Below, in pieces: positions 16,257-23,620 of a DNA stretch of 47,739 bases. The stretch covers positions 1 to 47,739 of the forward strand of contig CAKPPO010000014.1 in the NCBI GenBank assembly GCA_934177725.1, given 5' to 3'. The notes beneath the pieces are model-generated. The model searched no databases. It worked only from the letters and a program-made list of their open reading frames with translations, and had not been told where the DNA came from. A program made the translations under genes and the position numbers. Each line of letters starts with the position of its first letter. Position 1 is the stretch's first letter. This stretch comes from an uncultured Clostridia bacterium (GTDB lineage: Bacteria > Bacillota > Clostridia > TANB77 > CAG-508).

Positions 16257-16583
16257 ATGGCAACATCAAACAAAGTAGGAAGTGAGAAAATGAGAATAAG
16301 ATTAAAAGCTTATGATCACGTACTATTAGAAAAGTCTGCTGAACAAATAGTAGAAACTGCTAAAAGAACAGGATCAAAAGTTTCAGGACCTATTCCATTA
16401 CCAACACAAAAAGAAATCGTTACAATCTTACGTTCTCCACACAAACACAAAGATTCAAGAGAACAATTTGAAATGAGAACACATAAAAGAGTAATCGACA
16501 TTCTTTACCCAACACAAAAAACAGTTGATAGTTTAATGAAAATTGATTTACCAGCTGGTGTTGATATCGAAATCAAATTATAA
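16257..16583 (+). CDS. rpsJ: Ribosomal protein S10
   Basis: S10 (NusE) is a small-subunit head protein that also works with NusB in antitermination. The protein of 108 residues shows MRIRLKAYDHVLLEKSAEQI and GPIPLPTQKEIVTILRSPHKHKDSREQFEMRTHKR, both characteristic. The start at 16257 (MATSNKVG) is preferred to the TTG two codons earlier because AAGGAGGG is 9 bases away. The N-terminus is about six residues longer than in Bacillus. First gene of the operon. Confidence 0.97.
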   Translation: MATSNKVGSEKMRIRLKAYDHVLLEKSAEQIVETAKRTGSKVSGPIPLPTQKEIVTILRSPHKHKDSREQFEMRTHKRVIDILYPTQKTVDSLMKIDLPAGVDIEIKL

Positions 16584-16712
16584 TTTTATTACTTTATTAA
16601 AGTAAACAACAAAACCAAGCTGATATTTATCAGCCAATAGTTAAGTTAGCTCTTATGAGCACAGCGAATTAGAGATAACTTATGCGGTGAAACGTATAGG
16701 AGGAAATAAAAA
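16584..16712 (+). promoter_or_regulatory. Structured spacer between rpsJ and rplC
   Basis: This 129-base spacer can form three hairpins: ACTTT/AAAGT (about 16591-16603), GCTGA/TCAGC (about 16619-16634), and a longer one in which TAAGTTA (16642-16648) pairs with TAACTTA (16676-16682) and CTCT with AGAG inside it. A good AGGAGG follows. Function unknown. Confidence 0.5.
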
Positions 16713-17342
16713 ATGAAAAAAACAATTATAGGAAAGAAAATTGGAATGACACAAATATTTGATGAAGAAGGAAAAGTTATTCCAGTTACAGTTATTGAAG
16801 CAGGACCTTGTGTAATAGCACAAGTAAAATCAGTTGAAACTGATGGTTACAATGCTATCCAATTAGGTTTTGGAGATGTAAAAGAAAGCAAAGTAAATAA
16901 ACCAGAAAAAGGACACTTTGCAAAAGCTAGTATAACAGCTAAAAAACATTTAAGAGAATTTAGAGTAGACGAAGTAGAAAGCTACAAAGTAGGAGACGAA
17001 ATAAAAGCTGATACTTTCGTAAAAGGAGACAAAATTGATGTTCAAGGTACATCTAAAGGAAAAGGTTTCCAAGGTGTTATTAAACGTCATGGACAAAGTC
17101 GTGGACCAATGGGACATGGTTCTATGTATCATAGAAGACCAGGTTCAATGGGACCAACATCAACTCCAGGTAGAGTATTTAAAGGTAAAAAATTACCAGG
17201 ACATATGGGAGTTCAAACTATTACAATTCAAAACTTAGATGTTGTAGCAGTTGATATGGACAAAAACGTAATTTTAGTAAAAGGTAGTGTTCCAGGAGTT
17301 AAAGGTGCTATCTTAAAAATAAAAACAAGTGTAAAAGCATAA
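16713..17342 (+). CDS. rplC: Ribosomal protein L3
   Basis: L3 is an early-assembling large-subunit protein near the peptidyl transferase centre. The 209-residue protein starts MKKTIIGKKIGMTQIFDEEG and contains the long-loop signature FQGVIKRHGQSRGPMGHGS and HRRPGSMG...PGRVFKGKKLPGHMG. Length is normal. AGGAGGAAA lies 6-7 bases upstream. Confidence 0.98.
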   Translation: MKKTIIGKKIGMTQIFDEEGKVIPVTVIEAGPCVIAQVKSVETDGYNAIQLGFGDVKESKVNKPEKGHFAKASITAKKHLREFRVDEVESYKVGDEIKADTFVKGDKIDVQGTSKGKGFQGVIKRHGQSRGPMGHGSMYHRRPGSMGPTSTPGRVFKGKKLPGHMGVQTITIQNLDVVAVDMDKNVILVKGSVPGVKGAILKIKTSVKA

Positions 17343-17361
17343 GGAAGGAGGAGAATGAAGA

Positions 17362-17985
17362 ATGCCTAAAATAGACGTATATAGTATAGAAGGAAAGAAA
17401 GTTCAAGAAATTGAATTAAAAGATGAAATCTTTGGAATAGTACCAAACGAAGCAGTAGTACATAGCGTACTTGTAAACTTCTTAGCAAATCAAAGACAAG
17501 GTACACAAAATACAAAAACAAGATCAGAAGTTCGTGGTGGTGGAAGAAAACCATGGAGACAAAAAGGAACAGGTAGAGCAAGACAAGGTTCTATAAGAGC
17601 TCCACAATGGATTAAAGGTGGTATAGCTTTAGGACCAAAACCACGTTCATACTACTACACAGTTAATAAGAAAGAAAGACAATTAGCTGTTAAATCAGTT
17701 TTAAGTTCAAAAGTATTAGAAAATACATTAGTAGTTGTAGATTCATTAGATATGAAAGAAATTAAAACTAAAGAAATGGTAAAAGTTTTGAATAACTTAA
17801 AAGTAGAAGGAAAAACATTAATGCTATTAGCAGACAAAAACGAAAACGTTCAAAAATCTGCAAGAAACATTGAAGGAGTTAAAACTACATTAGTAAATAC
17901 AATAAACGTATATGATTTATTAAAATACAAAAATTTAGTTGTAACTCTAGACACTGTTAAAAAATTAGAGGAGGTGTATGCATAA
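17362..17985 (+). CDS. rplD: Ribosomal protein L4
   Basis: L4 lines the exit tunnel and in some bacteria represses its own operon. The 207-residue protein has the extended loop TRSEVRGGGRKPWRQKGTGR followed by ARQGSIRAPQWIKGG, which is diagnostic, and the C-terminal NVYDLLKYKNLVVT. The stop overlaps the rplW start by one base (TAATG), so the two are translationally coupled. Confidence 0.98.
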   Translation: MPKIDVYSIEGKKVQEIELKDEIFGIVPNEAVVHSVLVNFLANQRQGTQNTKTRSEVRGGGRKPWRQKGTGRARQGSIRAPQWIKGGIALGPKPRSYYYTVNKKERQLAVKSVLSSKVLENTLVVVDSLDMKEIKTKEMVKVLNNLKVEGKTLMLLADKNENVQKSARNIEGVKTTLVNTINVYDLLKYKNLVVTLDTVKKLEEVYA

Positions 17986-18332
17986 TGAGACCAGAAGATA
18001 TTATTATTGCACCTGTTATAACAGAAAAAAGTAATGATGGAATGCAAGAAGGTAAATATACTTTCAAAGTAAACAAAAAAGCAACAAAAGTTGATATTGC
18101 AAACGCAGTAGAAAAACTATTTGAAGTTAAAGTATTAAATGTAAATACAGTTACTGTAAAAGGTAAAACAAAAAGAGTAGGAAGATATGAAGGAAAAACT
18201 TCAGATTGGAAAAAAGCTATCGTAACAATCGATACAAATCCAGAAGACAAAACATATCTTGCAAAAGGCGGAAAAGCTACAAAAATGTCTAAGAAATATA
18301 AAGATTCTATTGATGAATTTATGGGAGCTTAG
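17985..18332 (+). CDS. rplW: Ribosomal protein L23
   Basis: L23 sits at the tunnel exit and docks trigger factor and SRP. The protein has 115 residues: IIIAPVITEKSN, YTFKVNKKATKVDIANAVEK and the loop VKGKTKRVGRYEGKTSDWKKA. It extends about 15 residues past the usual end (KATKMSKKYKDSIDEFMGA). Overlaps rplD by one base. Confidence 0.96.
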   Translation: MRPEDIIIAPVITEKSNDGMQEGKYTFKVNKKATKVDIANAVEKLFEVKVLNVNTVTVKGKTKRVGRYEGKTSDWKKAIVTIDTNPEDKTYLAKGGKATKMSKKYKDSIDEFMGA

Positions 18333-18345
18333 AAATTTGAAAAAT

Positions 18346-18445
18346 AATTGCCATTTGGCGTCGTTGTTCTTCAAAAGAAAATCCTCAACGTGCAATAAGC
18401 ACGCCTGCGGTGTTTCTTTTTTGAACGCCTAGCCAAATAACAATT
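18346..18445 (-). repeat. Family A structured element, copy 1 (inverted)
   Basis: Closed by AATTG-cc-ATTTGGC (18346-18359) pairing with GCCAAAT-aa-CAATT (18432-18445). Inside, CGTGC (18389-18393) pairs with GCACG (18399-18403). Read on the minus strand it has the same order of boxes as the other A copies: GGCTAGG, CCGCAGG, the variable hairpin, then GAGGATTTT and ACGACG. The inverted orientation relative to transcription suggests the element is moved or kept as DNA. Confidence 0.6.
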
Positions 18446-18567
18446 CTTTTCCAAACAGGAAGTTACAATAACAAGTTAAAAGTATCGAGAAATAACTCGG
18501 ATAAAAAAGAATATCTGCTAATGCGGGGCAGGAAAAGAAAGCCGTAAATAAAAAGGAGAAAGAGAGG
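18446..18567 (+). promoter_or_regulatory. Spacer between two family A elements with an rplB-type ribosome binding site
   Basis: About 120 bases containing small possible hairpins (ATCGAG/CTCGGAT near 18491-18512; TCTGC/GGCAG near 18521-18538) and ending in AAAAGGAGAAAGAGAGG directly before ATG at 18568. The AGGAG core is 9 bases from that ATG, which opens only a 26-codon frame; the rplB start lies 133 bases further on. Confidence 0.5.
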
Positions 18568-18648
18568 ATGAAACTTTCAAAAACGAGTATTGCTAGGAAA
18601 GCAAGAAGAAAAAGCCGAGACGTACGTTGGTACGTCACAGGATTTTGA
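18568..18648 (+). other. 26-codon upstream reading frame at the displaced rplB ribosome binding site
   Basis: ATG at 18568 with an ideal ribosome binding site opens a frame of 26 codons (start MKLSKTSIARKARRK, TGA at 18646). It runs into the family A element and is out of frame with rplB. It is most likely an accident of element insertion, but it is the best-placed start codon in the spacer and would be translated. Confidence 0.4.
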
Positions 18649-18688
18649 GGCGAAGCTTGACAACGCAAGACGAAGTTTTTCAAAGTTT
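18571..18688 (+). repeat. Family A structured element, copy 2 (directly before rplB)
   Basis: The closing helix is 14 positions long: AAACTTTCAAAAAC (18571-18584) with GTTTTTCAAAGTTT (18675-18688), one C-C mismatch. Inside are TTGC-taggaaa-GCAA, a 7-bp hairpin GACGTAC/GTACGTC with loop GTTG (18619-18636), and CTTG-acaacg-CAAG. ATGAAAC occurs just before (18568-18574) and just after (18707-18713) the element, like a target duplication. Confidence 0.7.
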
Positions 18689-18700
18689 CAAAAGAAAAAA

Positions 18701-19528
18701 ATGGGAATGAAACATTTTAGACCAACAACTCCATCACTAAGAAATATGACAGTTTCTACATTTGATGAAATTACAAAGAAAACTCCTGAAAAATCTTTAT
18801 TAACAGTAAAGAAAGAAAAAGCAGGAAGAAACTCATATGGTAGAATCACAGTTCGTCATCAAGGTGGAGGAAATAGACAAAAATACAGAATAATTGATTT
18901 TAAAAGAAATAAAGATGATATGACAGCTACTGTAATTGGTATCGAATATGATCCAAACAGAAGTGCAAATATCGCATTAATCGAATATGAAGATGGAACA
19001 AGATCTTATATTCTAGCACCAGTAGGATTAACAGATGGTGACAAAGTAGTATCTGGACAAAAAGTTGATATTAAACCAGGTAACTGTATGCCAATCGAAT
19101 CTATACCAGTAGGTACAATGATTCACAATATCGAATTAAATCCAGGTCAAGGTGGAAAAATGGTTAGAGCAGCAGGTCAAGAAGCACAATTAATGGCTAA
19201 AGAAGGAAAATATGCTCACGTAAGACTTCCATCAGGAGAAATGAGATTAGTTATGACAAGATGTAGAGCAACTATCGGAACAGTTGGAAATACAGATCAT
19301 GAAAATGTTAAAATCGGTAAAGCCGGAAGAACAAGACATATGGGTATTAGACCAACAGTTAGAGGTTCTGTAATGAACCCATGCGATCACCCTCATGGTG
19401 GTGGTGAAGGTAGAGCTCCAGTAGGTCACGCAGGACCAATGACACCTTGGGGCAAACCAGCTCTAGGATACAAGACTAGAAAGAAAAACAAAAAATCAAA
19501 TAAATTTATCGTAAAGAGAAGAAAGTAA
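18701..19528 (+). CDS. rplB: Ribosomal protein L2
   Basis: L2 is a core large-subunit protein needed for subunit joining and peptidyl transfer. The protein (275 residues from 18701) starts MGMKHFRPTTPSLRN and has ITVRHQGGGNRQKYRIIDFK, the RNA-binding core GNCMPIESIPVGTMIHN, and the highly conserved GSVMNPCDHPHGGGEGRAP. The frame is open further upstream, but family alignment puts the start at 18701 or at ATG 18707. Neither has a ribosome binding site nearby; the only good site is 140 bases upstream, on the far side of a family A element. The start and its translation are therefore unusual. Confidence 0.93.
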   Translation: MGMKHFRPTTPSLRNMTVSTFDEITKKTPEKSLLTVKKEKAGRNSYGRITVRHQGGGNRQKYRIIDFKRNKDDMTATVIGIEYDPNRSANIALIEYEDGTRSYILAPVGLTDGDKVVSGQKVDIKPGNCMPIESIPVGTMIHNIELNPGQGGKMVRAAGQEAQLMAKEGKYAHVRLPSGEMRLVMTRCRATIGTVGNTDHENVKIGKAGRTRHMGIRPTVRGSVMNPCDHPHGGGEGRAPVGHAGPMTPWGKPALGYKTRKKNKKSNKFIVKRRK

Positions 19529-19544
19529 GGAGGGAATAAAGAAT

Positions 19545-19820
19545 ATGTCAAGATCAAGTAAAAAGACTCCATACATTGCTCCAGAATTATTAAAAAGAGT
19601 TGAAGCAATGAACGAATCAGGAGCAAAAGAAGTATTAAAAACATGGTCAAGAGCTTCTACTATATACCCTCAAATGGTAGGACACACAATAGCTGTTCAT
19701 GATGGTAGAAAACACGTACCTGTTTATATAACAGAAGAAATGATAGGTCATAAATTAGGAGAATTTGCTCCAACAAGAACTTTTAAAGGTCATGCAGGAG
19801 AAAAAACAACTAAAAAATAA
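19545..19820 (+). CDS. rpsS: Ribosomal protein S19
   Basis: S19 lies in the head of the small subunit near the A-site tRNA. The 91-residue protein starts MSRSSKKTPYIAPELLKRVE and contains the signature IYPQMVGHTIAVHDGRKHVPVYI and GHKLGEFAPTRTFKGHAG. AAGGAGGGAA precedes it, 16 bases after rplB. Confidence 0.97.
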   Translation: MSRSSKKTPYIAPELLKRVEAMNESGAKEVLKTWSRASTIYPQMVGHTIAVHDGRKHVPVYITEEMIGHKLGEFAPTRTFKGHAGEKTTKK

Positions 19821-19942
19821 AAAAGGGATAAATAATAGATGAGCCCAGCGCGGGACATTTCTTATCCCTTCAGGAATACCTTGGGGAAAGATGTGTCCCT
19901 GTCAGGAACCTGAACAAGATAGAATTAAGGAGGAAAAATAAC
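19821..19942 (+). repeat. Family B structured spacer, copy 1 (before rplV)
   Basis: Right after the rpsS stop, AAGGGATAA (19823-19831) can pair with TTATCCCTT (19862-19870). The family B boxes follow in order: GCGGGACAT, AGGAATACC, TTGGGGAAAGATGTGTCCC and ACAAGATAGA, then the AAGGAGG of rplV. GGGACA (19852-19857) can pair with TGTCCC (19893-19898). The spacer before rplN has the same boxes in the same order. Confidence 0.6.
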
Positions 19943-20314
19943 GTGGAAAAACAAGAAATGCAAGAAGTTATTATTCCAGAAGCATGCGCAACACTTAAAT
20001 ACGCTAGAATTTCAGCTAGAAAAGTTAAAATAGTAATAGACTTAATTAGAGGAAAAAGCGTAGATGAAGCTTTAGCAATAGTAAAATATACTCCAAAAGC
20101 AGCATCTGAAATAGTAGAAAAATTATTAAAATCAGCAATTGCAAACGCTGAAAACAACCATAATATGGCACACGAAAAACTATACGTTGCAGAAGTATTT
20201 GCTAACCAAGGTCCAACTTTAAAAAGAATTAGACCAGCAGCAAAAGGTTCAGCTGTTAGAATTCGTAAAAGAACAAGTCATATAACAATAATATTAAGAG
20301 AAAGAGAAGCTTAA
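19943..20314 (+). CDS. rplV: Ribosomal protein L22
   Basis: L22 reaches from the surface into the exit tunnel and is a site of macrolide resistance changes. The 123-residue protein carries ATLKYARISARKVKIVIDLI and the hairpin tip GPTLKRIRPAAKGSAVRIRKR. It starts with GTG at 19943, 6-7 bases after AAGGAGGAAA. The N-terminal MEKQEMQEVIIPE is slightly extended. Confidence 0.97.
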   Translation: MEKQEMQEVIIPEACATLKYARISARKVKIVIDLIRGKSVDEALAIVKYTPKAASEIVEKLLKSAIANAENNHNMAHEKLYVAEVFANQGPTLKRIRPAAKGSAVRIRKRTSHITIILREREA

Positions 20315-20364
20315 TTTATTAAATACAAAACTAAAATAAAAAAGTGAGAAAGGAGCCTATAACA

Positions 20365-21024
20365 ATGGGACAAAAAATGGATCCTCATGGATTAAGAGTA
20401 GGTGTAATTAAAGACTGGGACTCAAAATGGTATGCAAATAAAAAAGATTTTGCAAACTACCTAGTAGAAGATCACAAAATCCGTGAATATGTTAAGAAAA
20501 AATTATATGTTAGCGGAATTTCAAAAATAGAAATTGAAAGAACAGCTAAATTTGTAAAAGTTAATGTTTTCACAGCTAAACCAGGATTAGTAATTGGTAA
20601 AGGCGGAAACTTAGCAGAAACTTTAAAAAATGAATTACAAAAAATGATAGGTAAAGAAGTTAATTTAAATATCGTTGAAGTAAAAGATGTTGATACAAAT
20701 GCACAATTAGTTGCAGAAAATATCGCAGGACAACTAGAAAGAAGAATTTCATTCAGAAGAGCTATGAAACAATGTATGCAAAAAACTATGAAAGCAGGTG
20801 CTTTAGGAATTAAAACTGCAGTATCTGGAAGATTAGGTGGAGCAGACATGGCTAGAACTGAATTCTATAAAGAAGGAACTATACCACTTCAAACTTTAAG
20901 AGCTGATATCGATTATGGATTTGCAGAAGCAGATACAACATACGGAAAAATCGGTGTTAAAGTTTGGATATATAAAGGAGAAGTTCTTCCAGCTAAAAAG
21001 AAAGTGGAAGGAGGAGACAAATAA
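20365..21024 (+). CDS. rpsC: Ribosomal protein S3
   Basis: S3 forms the mRNA entry tunnel of the small subunit. The 219-residue protein starts MGQKMDPHGLRVGVIKDWDS and has the KH motif VFTAKPGLVIGKGGNLAE and the C-terminal GGADMARTEFYKEGTIPLQT. The start at 20365 is set by AAAGGAGCC upstream and the family N-terminus; an in-frame GTG at 20344 is not needed. The stop overlaps the rplP start by one base. Confidence 0.97.
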   Translation: MGQKMDPHGLRVGVIKDWDSKWYANKKDFANYLVEDHKIREYVKKKLYVSGISKIEIERTAKFVKVNVFTAKPGLVIGKGGNLAETLKNELQKMIGKEVNLNIVEVKDVDTNAQLVAENIAGQLERRISFRRAMKQCMQKTMKAGALGIKTAVSGRLGGADMARTEFYKEGTIPLQTLRADIDYGFAEADTTYGKIGVKVWIYKGEVLPAKKKVEGGDK

Positions 21025-21464
21025 TGCCATTAATGCCAAAAAGAACAAAATATAGAAAACAACAAAAAGGTAGAAACAGAGGAAAAGCAATGAGAGGAAA
21101 TTTCGTATCTGATGGAGAATACGGACTTCAAACAACAGAAGCAGGTTTAATTACAACAAACCAAATTGAATCTGCCCGTGTTGCTATGACTCGTTATATC
21201 AAAAGAGGTGGAAAGGTTTGGATAAAAATCTTCCCTGATAAACCAATAACAAAGAAACCAGCAGAAACTCGTATGGGTAAAGGTAAAGGAGCTGTTGAAT
21301 ATTGGGTAGCAGCTGTTAAACCAGGAAGAGTTATGTTTGAAATAGCAGGAGTACCAGAAGAAACAGCTAGAGAAGCTTTAAGATTAGCTGCAATGAAACT
21401 ATCTGTTAAGTGTAAATTTGTTAAAAAAGAAACTGAAATAGGTGGTGAAAGTGATGAAGATTAG
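21024..21464 (+). CDS. rplP: Ribosomal protein L16
   Basis: L16 helps place the A-site tRNA on the large subunit. The 146-residue protein starts MPLMPKRTKYRKQQKGRNRG and includes RVAMTRYIKRGGKVWIKIFP and RMGKGKGAVEYWVA. Its 3' end overlaps the rpmC start by 11 bases. Confidence 0.97.
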   Translation: MPLMPKRTKYRKQQKGRNRGKAMRGNFVSDGEYGLQTTEAGLITTNQIESARVAMTRYIKRGGKVWIKIFPDKPITKKPAETRMGKGKGAVEYWVAAVKPGRVMFEIAGVPEETAREALRLAAMKLSVKCKFVKKETEIGGESDED

Positions 21465-21654
21465 TAAAATAAGAGAAATGTCTTCACCAGAATTAGAAAA
21501 AGAATTAGGAGAATTAAAATCTGAATTATTTAAACTAAGATTTAGCTTAGCTACAAATGGATTAGATAATCCTATGAAAATAAAAGAAGTGAAAAAAGAC
21601 ATTGCAAAAATAAATACAGTATTAACTGAAAGAAAATTAGCAGAAAATGCCTAA
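21454..21654 (+). CDS. rpmC: Ribosomal protein L29
   Basis: L29 sits beside L23 at the tunnel exit. The 66-residue protein starts MKISKIREMSSPELEKELGE and has LKSELFKLRFSLATNGLDNP, the family core. The start at 21454 is chosen because GGTGGTG lies 6 bases upstream and the family begins there. The stop codon (21652-21654) falls inside the closing helix of the third family A element. Confidence 0.95.
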   Translation: MKISKIREMSSPELEKELGELKSELFKLRFSLATNGLDNPMKIKEVKKDIAKINTVLTERKLAENA

Positions 21655-21774
21655 AATTTTCAAAAACGAGTATTACTAGGAAAGCAAAATGAGTAAACCG
21701 CAGGTGTACATTAGTACATCGAGGATTTATGAATGTAGCTTGACGACGTAAGACGAAGTTTTTCAAAGTTTTAG
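21651..21774 (+). repeat. Family A structured element, copy 3 (before rpsQ)
   Basis: CTAAAATTTTCAAAAAC (21651-21667) pairs with GTTTTTCAAAGTTTTAG (21758-21774): 17 positions with one C-C mismatch and one T-G pair where copy 2 has C-G. The inner boxes match copy 2 closely (CGAGTATTACTAGGAAAGCA; TTGACGACGTAAGACGAAG), while the central hairpin has changed from CGTACG to TGTACA, with both arms altered together. Confidence 0.7.
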
Positions 21775-21796
21775 CAAGAAAGGAGATTAGAAAATC

Positions 21797-22060
21797 ATGG
21801 AAGAAAGAAATCTTCGTAGAACTTATATAGGAACTGTTAAATCTAATAAAATGGATAAAACAGTTGTAGTAGCTGTAGAAACTAGTGAGAAGAATAAAAC
21901 ATATGGAAAAGTTCAAAAGAAAACATATACTTTAAAAGCTCACGATGAAAATAACGAATGTGGAATCGGAGATAAAGTTCAAGTAATGGAAACAAGACCT
22001 TTATCAAAAGATAAAAGATATAGAGTTGTTAAAATAGTAGAAAAGGCTATAATAAAATAA
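21797..22060 (+). CDS. rpsQ: Ribosomal protein S17
   Basis: S17 is an early small-subunit assembly protein. The 87-residue protein starts MEERNLRRTYIGTVKSNKMD and has DKTVVVAVE, HDENNECGIGDKVQVMETRPL and SKDKRYRVVKIVEKA. AAAGGAGAT lies 10 bases upstream, after the family A element. Confidence 0.97.
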   Translation: MEERNLRRTYIGTVKSNKMDKTVVVAVETSEKNKTYGKVQKKTYTLKAHDENNECGIGDKVQVMETRPLSKDKRYRVVKIVEKAIIK

Positions 22061-22170
22061 TTATAAAAGTTACCCGGCGCAGGACATATCTTGTCCGCAA
22101 AGGAATACTAAGGGGAAAGATGTGTCCCCATTAGAATCTGAAACAAGATAGAGAAAAGGAGGACAGCGAA
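22061..22170 (+). repeat. Family B structured spacer, copy 2 (before rplN)
   Basis: Boxes in order: CCGGCGCAGGACAT, TTGTCC, AAGGAATACTAAGGGGAAAG, ATGTGTCCCC and ACAAGATAGAG, then AAAGGAGG. AGGACA (22081-22086) can pair with TGTCC just after it or with TGTCCC at 22121. It aligns along its length with the spacer before rplV. Confidence 0.6.
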
Positions 22171-22539
22171 ATGGTACAACAACAATCCATATTAAAAGTA
22201 GCTGATAACACTGGTGCAAAAGAAATTATGTGTATTAGATGTTTAGGTGGATCTTACAGAAAATATGCTGGAGTTGGAGATGTAATAGTTGCTTCTGTTA
22301 AAACAGCAACACCTGGAGGAGTTGTAAAGAAAGGTGATGTAGTTAAAGCAGTAGTAGTTAGAACTAAAAAACCAATTAGAAGAGCAGATGGTTCATATGT
22401 AAGATTTGATGAAAATGCAGCAGTTATTATAAAAGAAGATAAAAATCCAAAAGGAACACGTATATTTGGACCTGTTGCAAGAGAATTAAGAGATAAAGAT
22501 TATATGAAAATTTTGTCATTAGCTCCAGAAGTTCTTTAA
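22171..22539 (+). CDS. rplN: Ribosomal protein L14
   Basis: L14 lies at the subunit interface and is the docking site of the silencing factor RsfS. The 122-residue protein has SILKVADNTGAKEIMCIRCL, DVVKAVVVRTKKPIRRADGS and IFGPVARELRDKDYMKILSLAPEVL, which are diagnostic. AAAGGAGGAC precedes the ATG. Confidence 0.98.
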   Translation: MVQQQSILKVADNTGAKEIMCIRCLGGSYRKYAGVGDVIVASVKTATPGGVVKKGDVVKAVVVRTKKPIRRADGSYVRFDENAAVIIKEDKNPKGTRIFGPVARELRDKDYMKILSLAPEVL

Positions 22540-22718
22540 GCTGTTAACGAAAATGTCTAGTAGGCATTTGAGTGTTACAGATTAAAGATGCAGGTGAGCG
22601 AAGCGAACCTATAATCCTTAGAAAAATGTACGAAAAGTAAATTTTGAAAAGAAAATTAAAGCAGATAAAATGATAAAATGAGACCTTAAATATTAAGAAG
22701 AAGAGGTGAAATAAAAGA
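22540..22718 (+). promoter_or_regulatory. Structured spacer between rplN and rplX
   Basis: The 179-base spacer begins with a long imperfect hairpin (CTGT 22541-22544 with ACAG 22577-22580; AAATG 22551-22555 with CATTT 22565-22569), then AGGT-gagcgaagcga-ACCT (about 22592-22610) enclosed by GAT/ATC. The last 100 bases are A-rich without clear structure. No copy of this one was seen elsewhere in the window. Confidence 0.45.
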
Positions 22719-23027
22719 ATGAAAATAAGAAAAGGCGATACTGTTCAAGTTTTATCAGGAAATGATAAAGGAAAAACAGGAGAAGTTTTAGAAGTAATAC
22801 CAAATTCACAAAAAGTTATCGTTAAAGGAATTAACATTAGAAAAAAACATGTTAAACCAAGAAAACAAGGTGAAGAAGGTGGAATTATTCCAGTAGAGTG
22901 TGCAATTCACTCAGCAAAAGTAAACGTAGTTTGCCCTAAATGTGGAAAAGCTACAAGAATCGGTTACGAAGTAGAAAAAGACGGAAAAGTACGTGTTTGT
23001 AAAAAATGCGGAGCAAAAATAAAATAG
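22719..23027 (+). CDS. rplX: Ribosomal protein L24
   Basis: L24 starts large-subunit assembly. The 102-residue protein begins MKIRKGDTVQVLSGNDKGKT (KOW motif) and has KGINIRKKHVKPRKQGEEGG, then CPKCGKATRIGYEVEKDGK and CKKCGAKIK: two CxxC pairs, so it probably binds zinc, as in many Firmicutes. AGAGGTG precedes the start. Confidence 0.97.
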   Translation: MKIRKGDTVQVLSGNDKGKTGEVLEVIPNSQKVIVKGINIRKKHVKPRKQGEEGGIIPVECAIHSAKVNVVCPKCGKATRIGYEVEKDGKVRVCKKCGAKIK

Positions 23028-23059
23028 AAATTAAGCGTGGAAGGAGGAATACATAAACC

Positions 23060-23599
23060 ATGGAAATATTAAAAGAACAATATCAAAAGGAAGTAGTTCC
23101 TGCAATGATGAAAAAATTTAACTACAAATCTGTTATGGAAGTTCCAAAATTAGAAAAAGTAGTAATTAACATAGGATTAGGAGATATAAAAGATAATCCA
23201 AAATCATTAGAAAATGCAATGAACGATATAAAAATCATAACTGGTCAAGCACCAATTGTGACAAAAGCTAAAAAAGCTATTGCAGCCTTCAAAATAAGAG
23301 AAGGTGTAAATATGGGATGCAAAGTTACATTAAGACAAGGAAAAATGTATGATTTTGTATACAAATTATTTAATGTAGCATTACCAAGAGTAAGAGATTT
23401 CAGAGGAGTATCAAAAAATTCTTTTGATGGTAGAGGAAACTACTCAATGGGAATTAAAGAACAATTAATCTTCCCAGAAATCGAATATGATAAAGTAGAC
23501 AAAATTAGAGGTATGGACATAATTTTCGTTACAACTGCTAAATCAGACGAAGAAGCAAGAGAATTATTAACACTTTTAGGAATGCCTTTTAAAGCATAA
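23060..23599 (+). CDS. rplE: Ribosomal protein L5
   Basis: L5 binds 5S rRNA in the central protuberance. The 179-residue protein has VVINIGLGDIKDNPKSLENA, the LRQGKMYDFVYKLFNVALPR region and RGVSKNSFDGRGNYSMGIKE. Normal length. AAGGAGGAAT precedes it. Confidence 0.98.
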   Translation: MEILKEQYQKEVVPAMMKKFNYKSVMEVPKLEKVVINIGLGDIKDNPKSLENAMNDIKIITGQAPIVTKAKKAIAAFKIREGVNMGCKVTLRQGKMYDFVYKLFNVALPRVRDFRGVSKNSFDGRGNYSMGIKEQLIFPEIEYDKVDKIRGMDIIFVTTAKSDEEARELLTLLGMPFKA

Positions 23600-23620
23600 T
23601 AAAGTAAAATAGAAAAGGTT

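Noticed and set aside
18590..18700. N-terminal extension of L2 from TTG at 18590
   Set aside because: The extension is encoded by the family A element, has no binding site at the right distance, and L2 proteins start at the MxMKxFxPTT position.
20472..20849. 125-codon frame on the minus strand inside rpsC
   Set aside because: It is the complement of a well-conserved ribosomal gene, with no promoter or binding site.
21642..21795. Target duplication AGAAAAT around family A copy 3
   Set aside because: The match is A-rich and common, and removing the segment would delete the rpmC stop and the rpsQ binding site, so it is not convincing.
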